From assembly GCA_028289645.1 (NCBI GenBank), contig JANQOK010000016.1, positions 620,001 through 684,000 of the forward strand: a DNA stretch of 64,000 nucleotides. The letters run 5' to 3'. Source of the stretch: Anderseniella sp. GTDB taxonomy: Bacteria > Pseudomonadota > Alphaproteobacteria > Rhizobiales > Aestuariivirgaceae. Position numbers and translations under genes: made by a program. The notes beneath the pieces are model-generated. The model did no database searches, had not been told where the DNA came from, and saw only the letters and a program-made list of their open reading frames with translations. Below, one piece after another: positions 31,089 to 39,632 of the stretch. Each line of letters starts with the position of its first letter. Within the stretch, counting starts at the first letter, position 1.

Positions 31089-31480
31089 CTCGTCACCTCT
31101 TGCTGCTTGATTGATCTTGCGGTGGTCAACTGCCACTTTCAAACCCTACCAGTACAAAGTTTTTAACGCTACGTCAATTTGCCCAAGTTTAGGAGAATTG
31201 GATTCGCGCTTGCCGACAGCCGCCACATGGTTTTGATCTCTTGCCCGACTGGCTTGTGCGTGCCAGCAACCAATCCACAGCCGGCAAGATACTCATGAAA
31301 ATATTGTAAGGGGCGCAACCAGGCGCACTGTCGTTATTCCTTTCCCCGCTCATCCAACGCGGTTTCCGCACCCAATATCCCTGGACAGCAATGGACAACC
31401 TTGGACGCCTCACCACCCTAAACAATTGTATTTGAGCGCATGTGTGGACGGAGCGCCGTGTCTCCGTCCACATCCTGTTG
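31089..31480. other. Intergenic region at island/EPS boundary
   Basis: About 390 nt without a gene. It contains the hairpin at 31443-31472 that follows the RTX gene. Nothing else is recognisable. Confidence 0.5.
31443..31472 (-). terminator. Hairpin after the RTX gene
   Basis: Perfect 11-bp arms TGTGGACGGAG (31443-31453) and CTCCGTCCACA (31462-31472) with an 8-nt loop, eight nt past the RTX stop. No T-run follows on the minus strand, so it may be an mRNA-stabilising or factor-dependent end. Confidence 0.6.
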
Positions 31481-33295
31481 TCATAGGAACAAAGTGTCGG
31501 AGTCCAGGTAAGCCTGGGCACTGACACCGAACACGTCCTGCAGCAGCACGACGTCGGTGAAGTCGCCTTCATTTCCGCTGAGATTGACCGCAACGGATGT
31601 GCCGCGATCAGTTTCGGAGAATGACACCAGCTGATCCAGGCCCATGGAGGTATCGAGCGCCAACAGGCTGAAGTCGAGCACGTCCTGGTCCGAGAAATCG
31701 GCAATCCTGTCGAACGAGGCTGCACCTTGCTCATTGAGGATATCTTCGCTGGCCCAAATGAAGCTGTCCGCCCCAAGGCCGCCGAACATCCGGTCATTGC
31801 CAGCTCCACCGGACACGATGTCGTTGCCGGAGCCGGCTGACAGGTAGTCGTTGCCGAGCCCGCCATAGACCATGTCATCGCCGGAGCCGCCATAGACGCG
31901 GTCATTGTGTTCACCACCATCGACCACATCGTTACCCGAACCACCGACAACACGATCCTGGCCACTACCGCCATAGAGCATATCGTTGCCGGAGTGTCCG
32001 TTCAGGGTGTCAGCCCCCGACTCGCCGTCCAGGCGATCATTGCCGGAGTTGCCTGACAGTGTATCGTTGCCACTGCCGCCGGTTATGACATCATCGCCGG
32101 AATTGCCCGACAAAACGTCATCACCGGATCCACCGGCCACAACATCAGCACCCGAACCGCCACTGATGATGTCGACACCACCGTCGCCGTTCAACTGGTC
32201 GTCGCCCGAACCGCCGGAGATCGTGTCATTGCCGGCACCGCCGGAGACAATGTCATTGCCGGAGTTGCCGGTGATATTGTCATTGCCGGAGTTGCCGGAC
32301 AGCTGGTCATCACCGGAGTTGCCGGCCAGCTTGTCGTTGCCGTTGCCACCCTGGATGATGTCGTCGCCGCTGACGCCATGGATCTCATCATCGCCATCAC
32401 CGCCATACAGCACGTCATCATCCGGCAGGTTGCCGGGACCGTTGCTGACCGGAAGCAGGGCGACAGTGTTCTGCTGCCCGATCTCCACCCGGATGATGGT
32501 GTCGTCATAGTCATTGTCGCCACCGCCGTAGAGGTCTTCAAAACCAATCAGCAATTCGCCAGTGACAGTGCTGGCGCGCGAAACCACGTGCGAGTACTGG
32601 TCGGGATTTGGTGCGTATCCGTTGTCGGCTGATGCCTGTGAATGAAACACACCGTAACCGTACTGGCTGCGGATATGAACCTGTTCACCGGGATTGTCAC
32701 CGACCCACCACAGCTCGACGGCCTGGTCGTGGATCGATCCCGGCTGACCATCCTGGGTGCGGAACTCGAAACGCCCGGTTTCGGCCGACAGCGCCTCGCG
32801 ATTGAGCGCGCCCTTGCCATAGCCGTTGGAGACGACGAAGAAGCCAAGTTGGACGCCATCGGCAACGCCAAACGTTGTCTGTGACTGTTCCGGCACCAGT
32901 TCACCACCACTGCCGACCTTGGAGGCATTCGGGAACAGGATCTGCACGTTGCCGATACTGCCGTCCGCCGCAATCTCGTAGACGCCAAGCGCATTGCGAA
33001 AACCTGCGCCTTCATCGACAAAGGTCACTTTGGCCTCTGTGGCCTGCTGGATGACCAGCTGCGACATGTCGATGTAGGCCGGTTTGCCGTTGCCGTAGAT
33101 TACATCATTGCCGCCCTGACCATAAATCAGGTCGTTGCCGCTTCCGCCGAAGACTTCGTCGTTACCGCTCAGCGCTTCGATCCGGTCATCTCCGCCATAG
33201 CCGGCCAGCACTTCTGACCGGCCGGTACCTCGCAGGCTGTCATTGTCGCCTGTCCCAAGGACAGGCGAGATATTCCATTGCGTATCTACACTCAT
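31481..33295 (-). CDS. RTX calcium-binding protein with DUF4114 domain
   Basis: 604 residues, acidic, without an N-terminal signal peptide. Short RTX repeats lie at about 12-70, a DUF4114-like beta domain at about 140-270 (ADGVQLGFFVVSNG, WWVGDNPGEQVHI, LLIGFEDLYGGGDNDYDDT), then a long run of GGxGxDxxx nonapeptides at about 290-500 that bind calcium in a parallel beta-roll. The C-terminus (505-604, FDRIADFSDQDVLDFSLL) is of the type used for type I secretion. There is no epimerase A-module, so it is not an AlgE-type enzyme. It lies 30 nt after the AlgD-like gene and is probably co-expressed, as a secreted matrix protein (inference). Confidence 0.87.
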   Translation of the reverse strand: MSVDTQWNISPVLGTGDNDSLRGTGRSEVLAGYGGDDRIEALSGNDEVFGGSGNDLIYGQGGNDVIYGNGKPAYIDMSQLVIQQATEAKVTFVDEGAGFRNALGVYEIAADGSIGNVQILFPNASKVGSGGELVPEQSQTTFGVADGVQLGFFVVSNGYGKGALNREALSAETGRFEFRTQDGQPGSIHDQAVELWWVGDNPGEQVHIRSQYGYGVFHSQASADNGYAPNPDQYSHVVSRASTVTGELLIGFEDLYGGGDNDYDDTIIRVEIGQQNTVALLPVSNGPGNLPDDDVLYGGDGDDEIHGVSGDDIIQGGNGNDKLAGNSGDDQLSGNSGNDNITGNSGNDIVSGGAGNDTISGGSGDDQLNGDGGVDIISGGSGADVVAGGSGDDVLSGNSGDDVITGGSGNDTLSGNSGNDRLDGESGADTLNGHSGNDMLYGGSGQDRVVGGSGNDVVDGGEHNDRVYGGSGDDMVYGGLGNDYLSAGSGNDIVSGGAGNDRMFGGLGADSFIWASEDILNEQGAASFDRIADFSDQDVLDFSLLALDTSMGLDQLVSFSETDRGTSVAVNLSGNEGDFTDVVLLQDVFGVSAQAYLDSDTLFL

Positions 33296-33325
33296 GGTTT
33301 AGTTCCTTCTTGGAATTTAGGGGAT

Positions 33326-34729
33326 CTACCAGCCGATGCCCTGGTAACCAGGCTGCTCCGGCAGGTTCTTGAAGAGCCGCACGAGGTCGATGACTTGAAC
33401 ATCGCCCGGGCAGTCTCTAAGCAGTTCGCGGTAGTGCTGTGAGGCATGCGTCACCACCACCACGTCGGAGTTTTGCAGCACGTCCTCAACGTTGCCGCTC
33501 AACAATCCGGGCAGAGCATCAACTGTTGGCTTGAGGTGCGGACAGACACTGGCAACGTAGGCAAACTGGTCGTCGATCCGGGTTTCAGCCGTGATGGCTT
33601 CGTCGTGCGCACAGATGTCGTAACCATCTTCAAGCAGCTGGTTGAGGACTTCCAGGATGGGGCTTTCGCGCAGGTCGTCGGTACCACGCTTGAACGCCAG
33701 CCCGAGAAAACCGACACGCTTTGCGCCGCTGCTGCGAACCATCTCCACAGCTTCTGCGATCTGGGTCTCGTTGGACCTTGCCAGGCTGTCGATGAGCGGG
33801 ACGTCCACATCAAGCTCGCCAGCCAGATGCGCAACGGCACGGACTTCCTTGGGCAGGCAGGAACCGCCATAGGCGAAGCCCGGCTTGAGGTAATACGGCG
33901 ACAGGTTAAGCTTCTGATCCTGAACAAAAATGTCCATCACGTCGTGGCTATCGATGTTCAGCGGCTTGCAGATGCGGCCAATCTCATTGGCAAAGCAGAC
34001 CTTGGTGGCATGCCAGACATTATCGGCATACTTCACCATTTCCGCCGCCTCTATGGCGGTCAGCAGAGGCGTTTCATCAACCGGCCCGTAGATCTTGGAC
34101 ACGACCCGCGCGGTATACTCGTCGCTGGCGCCGATGACAGTTTTCGGCGGTGCGCGGAAATCTTCGATCGCTGTACCTTCGCGCAGGAATTCCGGATTGA
34201 AGCAGACACCGAAATCCCGGCCCATCTTCTTTCCGGACGCGGCTTCGATCGCCGGAACCATCACGTTCAGCGTGGTGCCGGGCGGGATCGAGCAGCGCAT
34301 CACGACAATGTGGTACTCGTCCTTCAGTGCCAGCGCCTCACCAATCGCAAGTGCGCATTTGACGATGGCTGAATAATCGCAACCGCCGCCTTCCTTGGTG
34401 GGCGTGCCGACGGACACGAATGTGACATCCGTATCAATCACTGCGGCAACCAGGTCACCTGTGGTCTCGATCAATTCGTTGTCGACCCCTTCGCCAAGAA
34501 GGCCTGAAAGGCCTGCTTCGTGAATTGGCGACTTGCCGCTGCCGACGGCGGCCCGCTTGACCGGGTCGATGTCACAGCCGACCACACGATGGCCGAGACT
34601 TGAAAGACAGGCGACCGAAACGGCGCCGACATAACCCAGTCCGACCACGCTAATTGCGGGCAGTTCTGTAACAAGCTTCAGGTGGGCAGGTGTCGCCGTG
34701 GAGTGGTTGATTTGAGCAAGTGCATTCAT
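33326..34729 (-). CDS. algD: GDP-mannose/UDP-glucose 6-dehydrogenase family, AlgD-like
   Basis: 467 residues. The NAD site GLGYVG is at 30-35; FNPEFLREGTAIEDF, NVWHATKVCFANEIG and the catalytic Cys291 in PGFAYGGSCLPKEV match Pseudomonas AlgD closely (e.g. DQKLNLSPYYLKPGFA). It oxidises the sugar C6 to the uronate with two NAD+. Because ManC and PMM are encoded in the same locus, GDP-mannose to GDP-mannuronate is the likely reaction. The ATG at 34729 has AAGG nine bases upstream. A sigma-54-like promoter lies upstream. Confidence 0.88.
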   Translation of the reverse strand: MNALAQINHSTATPAHLKLVTELPAISVVGLGYVGAVSVACLSSLGHRVVGCDIDPVKRAAVGSGKSPIHEAGLSGLLGEGVDNELIETTGDLVAAVIDTDVTFVSVGTPTKEGGGCDYSAIVKCALAIGEALALKDEYHIVVMRCSIPPGTTLNVMVPAIEAASGKKMGRDFGVCFNPEFLREGTAIEDFRAPPKTVIGASDEYTARVVSKIYGPVDETPLLTAIEAAEMVKYADNVWHATKVCFANEIGRICKPLNIDSHDVMDIFVQDQKLNLSPYYLKPGFAYGGSCLPKEVRAVAHLAGELDVDVPLIDSLARSNETQIAEAVEMVRSSGAKRVGFLGLAFKRGTDDLRESPILEVLNQLLEDGYDICAHDEAITAETRIDDQFAYVASVCPHLKPTVDALPGLLSGNVEDVLQNSDVVVVTHASQHYRELLRDCPGDVQVIDLVRLFKNLPEQPGYQGIGW

Positions 34730-34938
34730 TTTAATAGCCTTCCGTTTGGGTTCAGATAGGCTTTTCAAATCAACTGTTGTGCCAAACTCTCATTCAAAAA
34801 TTTATTTAATTAAATCATATGCTTAGTGAAATTTTCAATAGCCGGATGTGACCTGGTTTTCGATCCTGAAAGTCTCGTTTTCTATTTCGAAAATTCGCCG
34901 CCCGAAGGTATTCGAATTTGAAAACACTCGGTCTGTGG
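34730..34938 (-). promoter_or_regulatory. Regulatory region upstream of algD-like gene
   Basis: Minus-strand TGGCACAACAGTTGA (34784-34770) is a near-consensus sigma-54 -24/-12 element (GG-N10-GA rather than GC). Next upstream comes AAATTTATTTAATTA (34798-34812), identical to a 15-mer at 40978-40992. Further up are TTTCG-N5-GAAA sites at 34858-34871, 34879-34892 (reverse) and 34910-34923 (first base A). The spacing fits enhancer, bend and promoter. Confidence 0.65.
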
Positions 34939-36888
34939 TTACGGCGCTCCAATCGGCGATATCCGGAACAGCGGATTGTCGGCCAGGAAGTCGGCCAGAC
35001 TGTCGAATGACCAGGTTTCGGCGGTCGTGCATTTGCCGCCGGAGCACACCTTGTGAGCCAGGGTGAGCTGAAACGGCTGTGAAGGTTCGAACAGGTTCGC
35101 ATATGCCAGAAGCTGATGACCCGAGGCCGCGCCCGGCACCCGCCTTGAATACCGTTTGCGAAGGTCCGCCGTCGCGAAAGCATCCCATCCGGCCCCCGGC
35201 AGCCAGCGTGGGGTCCGTGGTCCGTTTCCGTCGATATCTCTGGGCAGGATCGCACCATTGCCGAGCAGGCGATCCAGGGTAACCCGCAGCGCCTGCTCAA
35301 GCGCGGGCTTGAGCAGATCACCAGTCTCCGCCAGCCCCATCAGGCTGAGACCGGCATGATTGATATCCTCGAAGCGTTTCGGTGCCGGCTCTGGTTTCCT
35401 GGCCGGACGGTGCAGCGAAACCTTGTCCGCCCCACGCCAGCCCCGGTAGTAGCTCGGTGCCCAGTAGCGCCACAACGCCCCGTCGGGACCTCGCTCCCAG
35501 GTGCGAACAAAACTGTCAGCGATGCTGTCTGCCCGCGCCGACAAATGCGGTTTGTTCTCGATGGTGCCGACACGGTCCAGAACGACCGCCCAGGTCAGTT
35601 GCCAGTTCCACGGCGCCCAAATGCCATCGAACCTGAACGGTGCCCCGTACTGAATCCGATACAGTCCCGAGGCTTTGTCGAACTGCTGTTCATAACTGCT
35701 GACCAGATGTGAAGCATTGGTCTCGATCTTCCGGCGCAGGTCTGCGGGACACTGGGCCCCCAGCAATTCACAGGCCCTCAGCAGCGATCCTGAAATCATG
35801 GCCTGGTTGATCTGAAAGGAAACCGGGCTGCGCCGGTCGGTGGAGTAGATGCGTGATGCCCAGGCGTCGGGCGGATTAAACCGGCCGGCTATGCCGATGT
35901 CGGCGTTGCGGACCGACAGGGTATTGCGCATCGCCCGGGAGGCCAGGTCGGCGAACACCGGGCGACCGCTCTTACGGTACAGAACCGCCAGCGTAAGCGT
36001 GCGATATGATTGCGCCCAGCTCTGTTTGCCAGCTTCATCGGAGGCCAGAGAGATGGGTTCACCAAGACCGCGCAACAATACCCCGGCGATCGCGTGGAAT
36101 GCCTTTGTTGCCGCCGGCGAGCCGGATACAGACAGCGCGGACAATGCCCGCTTCTTACGACCGATCTGGGGAACGAATATCTCATCCGCATTGGTGGCCA
36201 GCAGTTGCGTGAGGCGCCCGGTCTTCATATCAAGGCTGACAAGGTCACTGCCCTGGTCCGGGTTGCAATAGATTTCCAGCACGATGTCGCTGCGGACAGC
36301 TTTTGCTGCAAGCTGCGCGCACCCCTCAAAGGCACCCAAAAGCCGGCCGTCGGAATCGATTTCACCATTGCTGCGGGCATGGCTGTAGAAGCGGGTGCGC
36401 TGGGCAGACTTGTCAAACACGGAAACCACCAGCGCATCGCGCCTGTAAGCCAGCACGCTGACCACCGCCAATCGGGGCCATTGCAGTGCAACCTGCCCGT
36501 CATGGATCAGCTCAACGCGGGCTTTCGGCCCCTTGACGGTGTGGATATAGACATAGGACCCGGTGCGATCGAAACGGAACCCGCCCATGCGGGAGACATC
36601 ACCCAGGTCCTTGCCGTCTACAATCATGGTGCTGCCGAACCTGACGGTCGGGCGAAATCCGCCCTTCTCCCAGTATGACCGCAGTTCGAACTCACCCTTT
36701 CGCGCCGCGCTGTTCAGCCCGCGCATCGACACGCCGTTGTGGGTCGCCAGGCCGGTGGCCGTGTTGAAAGAGAAATTCCTGCCTTTCAACTCGATGAGAT
36801 GACCGTCGGCAGCCAGCGCCGGTAACGATGAAGCAAGGGCGGTAACGGCGCAGGCCGCCGCCCACACCTGCCTGAAAGCATTGTGCAT
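34939..36888 (-). CDS. Periplasmic protein of the exopolysaccharide locus, unknown function
   Basis: 649 residues. A signal peptide (MHNAFRQVWAAACAVTALAS, then SLPALA) directs export. The first half (30-270) is beta-rich. The second half (about 280-600) is helical, with aromatic and acidic motifs such as WAPWNWQLTWAVVLDRVG, WRYWAPSYYRGWRG and FEDINHAGLSLMGL, which recall (alpha/alpha)6 polysaccharide lyases or C5-epimerases. I cannot assign a family. It sits between algI-like and algD-like genes, where alginate loci carry processing enzymes, so a polymer-modifying role is plausible. The ATG at 36888 has GAGG eight bases upstream; the GTG at 36897 is too close to it. Confidence 0.75.
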   Translation of the reverse strand: MHNAFRQVWAAACAVTALASSLPALAADGHLIELKGRNFSFNTATGLATHNGVSMRGLNSAARKGEFELRSYWEKGGFRPTVRFGSTMIVDGKDLGDVSRMGGFRFDRTGSYVYIHTVKGPKARVELIHDGQVALQWPRLAVVSVLAYRRDALVVSVFDKSAQRTRFYSHARSNGEIDSDGRLLGAFEGCAQLAAKAVRSDIVLEIYCNPDQGSDLVSLDMKTGRLTQLLATNADEIFVPQIGRKKRALSALSVSGSPAATKAFHAIAGVLLRGLGEPISLASDEAGKQSWAQSYRTLTLAVLYRKSGRPVFADLASRAMRNTLSVRNADIGIAGRFNPPDAWASRIYSTDRRSPVSFQINQAMISGSLLRACELLGAQCPADLRRKIETNASHLVSSYEQQFDKASGLYRIQYGAPFRFDGIWAPWNWQLTWAVVLDRVGTIENKPHLSARADSIADSFVRTWERGPDGALWRYWAPSYYRGWRGADKVSLHRPARKPEPAPKRFEDINHAGLSLMGLAETGDLLKPALEQALRVTLDRLLGNGAILPRDIDGNGPRTPRWLPGAGWDAFATADLRKRYSRRVPGAASGHQLLAYANLFEPSQPFQLTLAHKVCSGGKCTTAETWSFDSLADFLADNPLFRISPIGAP

Positions 36889-36898
36889 CTGTCGCACC

Positions 36899-38416
36899 TC
36901 AGAAGTTGAAATAGATGAATTCCGTCAGATCATCGAGCCGGTAGAGCTGCAGGATGCCGACGGCGAAAACGGCACTCATTGCCGCCGCCCAGCCGCGGCT
37001 AGGACGCCATTGCAGGTTGGCGAGGCCGCCGCGCATACGAGACAGGGACGTGCCAACGGTTTGCGCCATATCGATCGCCGGGCGATACTTCCTGACGAGT
37101 TCGATGGAATTCGGCGCATACAGGACGACCAGTCCCAGGACCAGAAACAGGAACCAGGGCAACCGGGTGTCCGCCAGCACGCCTGACCACGTCTGGGCAT
37201 CATGGAGGCCGGTCATACCCACCATGCCGGACATGACGGCAAGTGCGCCGTCCAGGGTTTCCGCACGGAACGGCACCCAGGCGAATATGACAGCAATCAT
37301 GGTGACGGCCTGGGCAAGGCTGGCAGACATGGATCGCGCCAGGCCGGCGCCATTGCCGCGGCGCGGGAACAAGGCTGACCAGGCATGGTTCACGGTCAGG
37401 AAGGCACCATGCATCGCCCCCCAGATGACGAAGTTCCAGCTGGCGCCATGCCACAGCCCGCCCAGCACCATGGTGGCGAACAGATTGAGGTAGCGTCGCA
37501 CCGGGCCATGCCGGTTGCCGCCGAGAGGGATGTAGAGGTAGTCACGCAGGAACCGGGACAGCGTGATGTGCCAGCGGCGCCAGAAGTCAACGATGCTGGT
37601 CGCCTTGTAAGGCGAGTAGAAGTTGACCGGAAGACGGATGCCGAACATCCGCGCCAGCCCAAGCGCCATGTCGCAATATCCGGAAAAGTCGAAATAGATC
37701 TGGAACGTATAGGCCAGTGCGCCGATCCAGGCGGCTTCAGCAGGCACGGCATGACCGGCATCGGCCAGCGCGAACACCGACGATGCATAAGGTGCCACGC
37801 CATCGGCAAGAACGATCTTCTTGAACAGGCCAATGGCGAACAGGGTTCCTCCGACAGCCAGGTTGAGGAACAGCTTGCTGCGGAACACCTTCAGGGTGAA
37901 CTGCGGGATGGTATCCTTCTGCAGGACAATGGGTCCGGCGATGAGCTGCGGAAAGAAAACCACGAACAGGCAGTATCTGGAGAAATTACAATCACTGATC
38001 TCGCCGCGCCATGTATCGCACAGAAACGAAATCTGCTGAAAAGTGAAGAAGGAAATTGCCAGCGGCAGCACGACACCCAGCAACGGGACATCCGCACCCG
38101 GCAACAGGTTGATGTTCGCAATCAGGAAGTCGGCATACTTGAAATAGGCCAGCGTTGCCAGATTGCCGATGATGCCGGAGGCCAGCACCAGTTTCGATCG
38201 GGTCCGCAGGATCGCCCTGTGCAGGGCGAAATTGACGACCACCGAGCCAATCAACAGGACAAGATGAACCGGGCTCCACCACGCATAGAACGCCAGCGAT
38301 GCCGCGATCAGCCACCACACGATGAGGCTTTCCCGGCCCCAGGCGCGCAAGGCGAAGAAACCGATCAGCACAGGAGGCAGAAACAGATAGATGAATTCAA
38401 GGGAACTAAAGACCAT
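36899..38416 (-). CDS. algI: MBOAT-family O-acetyltransferase, AlgI-like
   Basis: 505 residues, polytopic inner-membrane protein. The MBOAT core is clear: YFDFSGYCDMALGLARMFGI (241-260), VDFWRRWHITLSRFLRDYLY (276-295), IPLGG, and LWHGASWNFVIWGAMHGAF with the catalytic-type His323 and second His336. In alginate systems AlgI passes acetyl groups across the membrane to AlgJ/AlgX. The gene is between the AlgK-like and the unknown periplasmic protein genes in the same direction. Confidence 0.9.
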   Translation of the reverse strand: MVFSSLEFIYLFLPPVLIGFFALRAWGRESLIVWWLIAASLAFYAWWSPVHLVLLIGSVVVNFALHRAILRTRSKLVLASGIIGNLATLAYFKYADFLIANINLLPGADVPLLGVVLPLAISFFTFQQISFLCDTWRGEISDCNFSRYCLFVVFFPQLIAGPIVLQKDTIPQFTLKVFRSKLFLNLAVGGTLFAIGLFKKIVLADGVAPYASSVFALADAGHAVPAEAAWIGALAYTFQIYFDFSGYCDMALGLARMFGIRLPVNFYSPYKATSIVDFWRRWHITLSRFLRDYLYIPLGGNRHGPVRRYLNLFATMVLGGLWHGASWNFVIWGAMHGAFLTVNHAWSALFPRRGNGAGLARSMSASLAQAVTMIAVIFAWVPFRAETLDGALAVMSGMVGMTGLHDAQTWSGVLADTRLPWFLFLVLGLVVLYAPNSIELVRKYRPAIDMAQTVGTSLSRMRGGLANLQWRPSRGWAAAMSAVFAVGILQLYRLDDLTEFIYFNF

Positions 38417-38444
38417 GATCGTCGCGCCTCCGAGCCAGCGTCCG

Positions 38445-39632
38445 TTAACTGTGGGTGTTGTCTTCGCCGGCCTGCTTGAGCAGGGCCTGCAGAAGGGTTT
38501 TCGAACCGGTGTGGCCTAGGGCCGTACCGCGCCGGGCCAGCCTGAGAGCTCCGGCCATGTCTTTTGGTGCCAGCTTGCCCTCCGCGCAGATGCGGGCAAG
38601 CTCTTCCATGGCGCCGGCATGGGCCGCTTTCACGCCCTTGCGGAACCAGGCGACGGCGCCGTCGCTTTTCAGGCCGTGCTGTTCTGCCAGGTGCAGCCGA
38701 CCGAGCTTTGTCATTGCCCCGCCATGGCCCGCATCAGCTGCCCGAGTCAGCCAGCCGATGGCTTCTTCGGCAGCATTGTCTTGCGGACTTTTCGCCAGCA
38801 GCAGGTTTGCCAGATCATGCATGGCGCCGGGGTTGCCCAGCTGGCTGGCATGGCGGAGCCAACGGAATGCGCGGTTCGTGGACAGTTCGACGAACTCGCC
38901 GTCGCGGTAGAGCCGACCCAGGGTCTTGGCGGCACTTCCGGATCCGGCTTTTGCCTTCGCTTCCAGCGCCACGATGGCGCGGCCTGCGAGCCGCAGCGCG
39001 CGTGGCGGATCTTTCTCAATGCCGTACTGCCCATTCAGCAGAATGCGGGCATACTTGAGCGAGGCAGCTTCAAAGCCCGCCCTGACTGCACCTTCATAAT
39101 GATGCAGTGCCTTCGACTGGTCTTGGGGAACGCCGATGCCGCGCATGAAGTGCATGGCAAGCTGCACGTGAGCTTTGCGATAACCCCACTGCAGCGCCTT
39201 CTGGAACCATTCCGTGGCGATCCGGTTGCAGTCCGGGCCTGAAGACTTCTGGTAGAGCCGGCCCAGTTCGTATGCCGCCTCGCCACGCAGGGAGAACTTG
39301 AATTGCACGGCCTGCAACAGGGCCAGCCGTGCCTTTTCCATATCCGGTTTGACACCCCAGCCTCGCGACAGAATTTTCGCGTGATGGAACAGAGCGCGCG
39401 GATAGCCCTGATGCGCATAGCGCTCGATGATCTCGGCAGCATCGGTCCACTTGCCAAGTCGCTGCAGACCGCGGGCCTGGTTCAACTGCTCGTTCACCAC
39501 CGGATCGACAGCAGGCTCCTTGCCACCGTCCGGCATATCGCGCCACAACAGCACCACTGCACACAAAGAGCATAGGACAGCAAAAATGGACGCGTTCACC
39601 AGCCCTGGCTTGAGGTTTTCATGACGGGTCAT
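38445..39632 (-). CDS. Sel1-repeat protein, AlgK-like
   Basis: 395 residues. One N-terminal membrane anchor (about 12-30, VNASIFAVLCSLCAVVLLW) precedes Sel1/TPR-like repeats (ARLALLQAVQFKFSLRGEAA, GNPGAMHDLANLLL, GHGGAMTKLGRLHLAEQ). AlgK in Pseudomonas is a similar repeat scaffold, but as an outer-membrane lipoprotein; no lipobox is present here, so this one is tethered to the inner membrane. The ATG at 39632 has GGAGG seven bases upstream and overlaps the AlgJ-like stop by 14 nt; the GTG at 39638 is too close to that site. Confidence 0.83.
   Translation of the reverse strand: MTRHENLKPGLVNASIFAVLCSLCAVVLLWRDMPDGGKEPAVDPVVNEQLNQARGLQRLGKWTDAAEIIERYAHQGYPRALFHHAKILSRGWGVKPDMEKARLALLQAVQFKFSLRGEAAYELGRLYQKSSGPDCNRIATEWFQKALQWGYRKAHVQLAMHFMRGIGVPQDQSKALHHYEGAVRAGFEAASLKYARILLNGQYGIEKDPPRALRLAGRAIVALEAKAKAGSGSAAKTLGRLYRDGEFVELSTNRAFRWLRHASQLGNPGAMHDLANLLLAKSPQDNAAEEAIGWLTRAADAGHGGAMTKLGRLHLAEQHGLKSDGAVAWFRKGVKAAHAGAMEELARICAEGKLAPKDMAGALRLARRGTALGHTGSKTLLQALLKQAGEDNTHS

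Larger units (their letters stand above)
15650..31440. other. Accessory region (candidate decayed genomic island)
   Basis: Everything between the tRNA-Ala terminator and the exopolysaccharide locus looks non-core: a broken recombinase next to a tRNA, a conflict-type NTPase operon, nuclease genes, gene fragments, and several long AT-rich stretches without genes, especially beyond 24.5 kb. I searched by eye for a second copy of the tRNA 3' end and did not find one, so the right border and any att site are unknown. Confidence 0.6.

Noticed and set aside
15650-31440. Direct repeat of the tRNA-Ala 3' end as a right attachment site
   Set aside because: No second copy of the T-arm/acceptor sequence was seen by eye, so no att pair is claimed.
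31780-32400. Regularly repeated DNA that could be read as a CRISPR or tandem repeat array
   Set aside because: The repeats are 27-nt units coding for GGxGxDxxx RTX nonapeptides in frame; there are no spacers of constant size and no cas genes.
31481-33295. RTX protein as an AlgE-type mannuronan C5-epimerase
   Set aside because: Only RTX-type repeats and a DUF4114-like domain are present; the catalytic beta-helix module is missing.
37385-38479. 364-codon plus-strand frame opposite the algI-like gene
   Set aside because: Composition (Gln/Arg/His-rich) is that of an antisense shadow, while the minus strand encodes a clear MBOAT protein.
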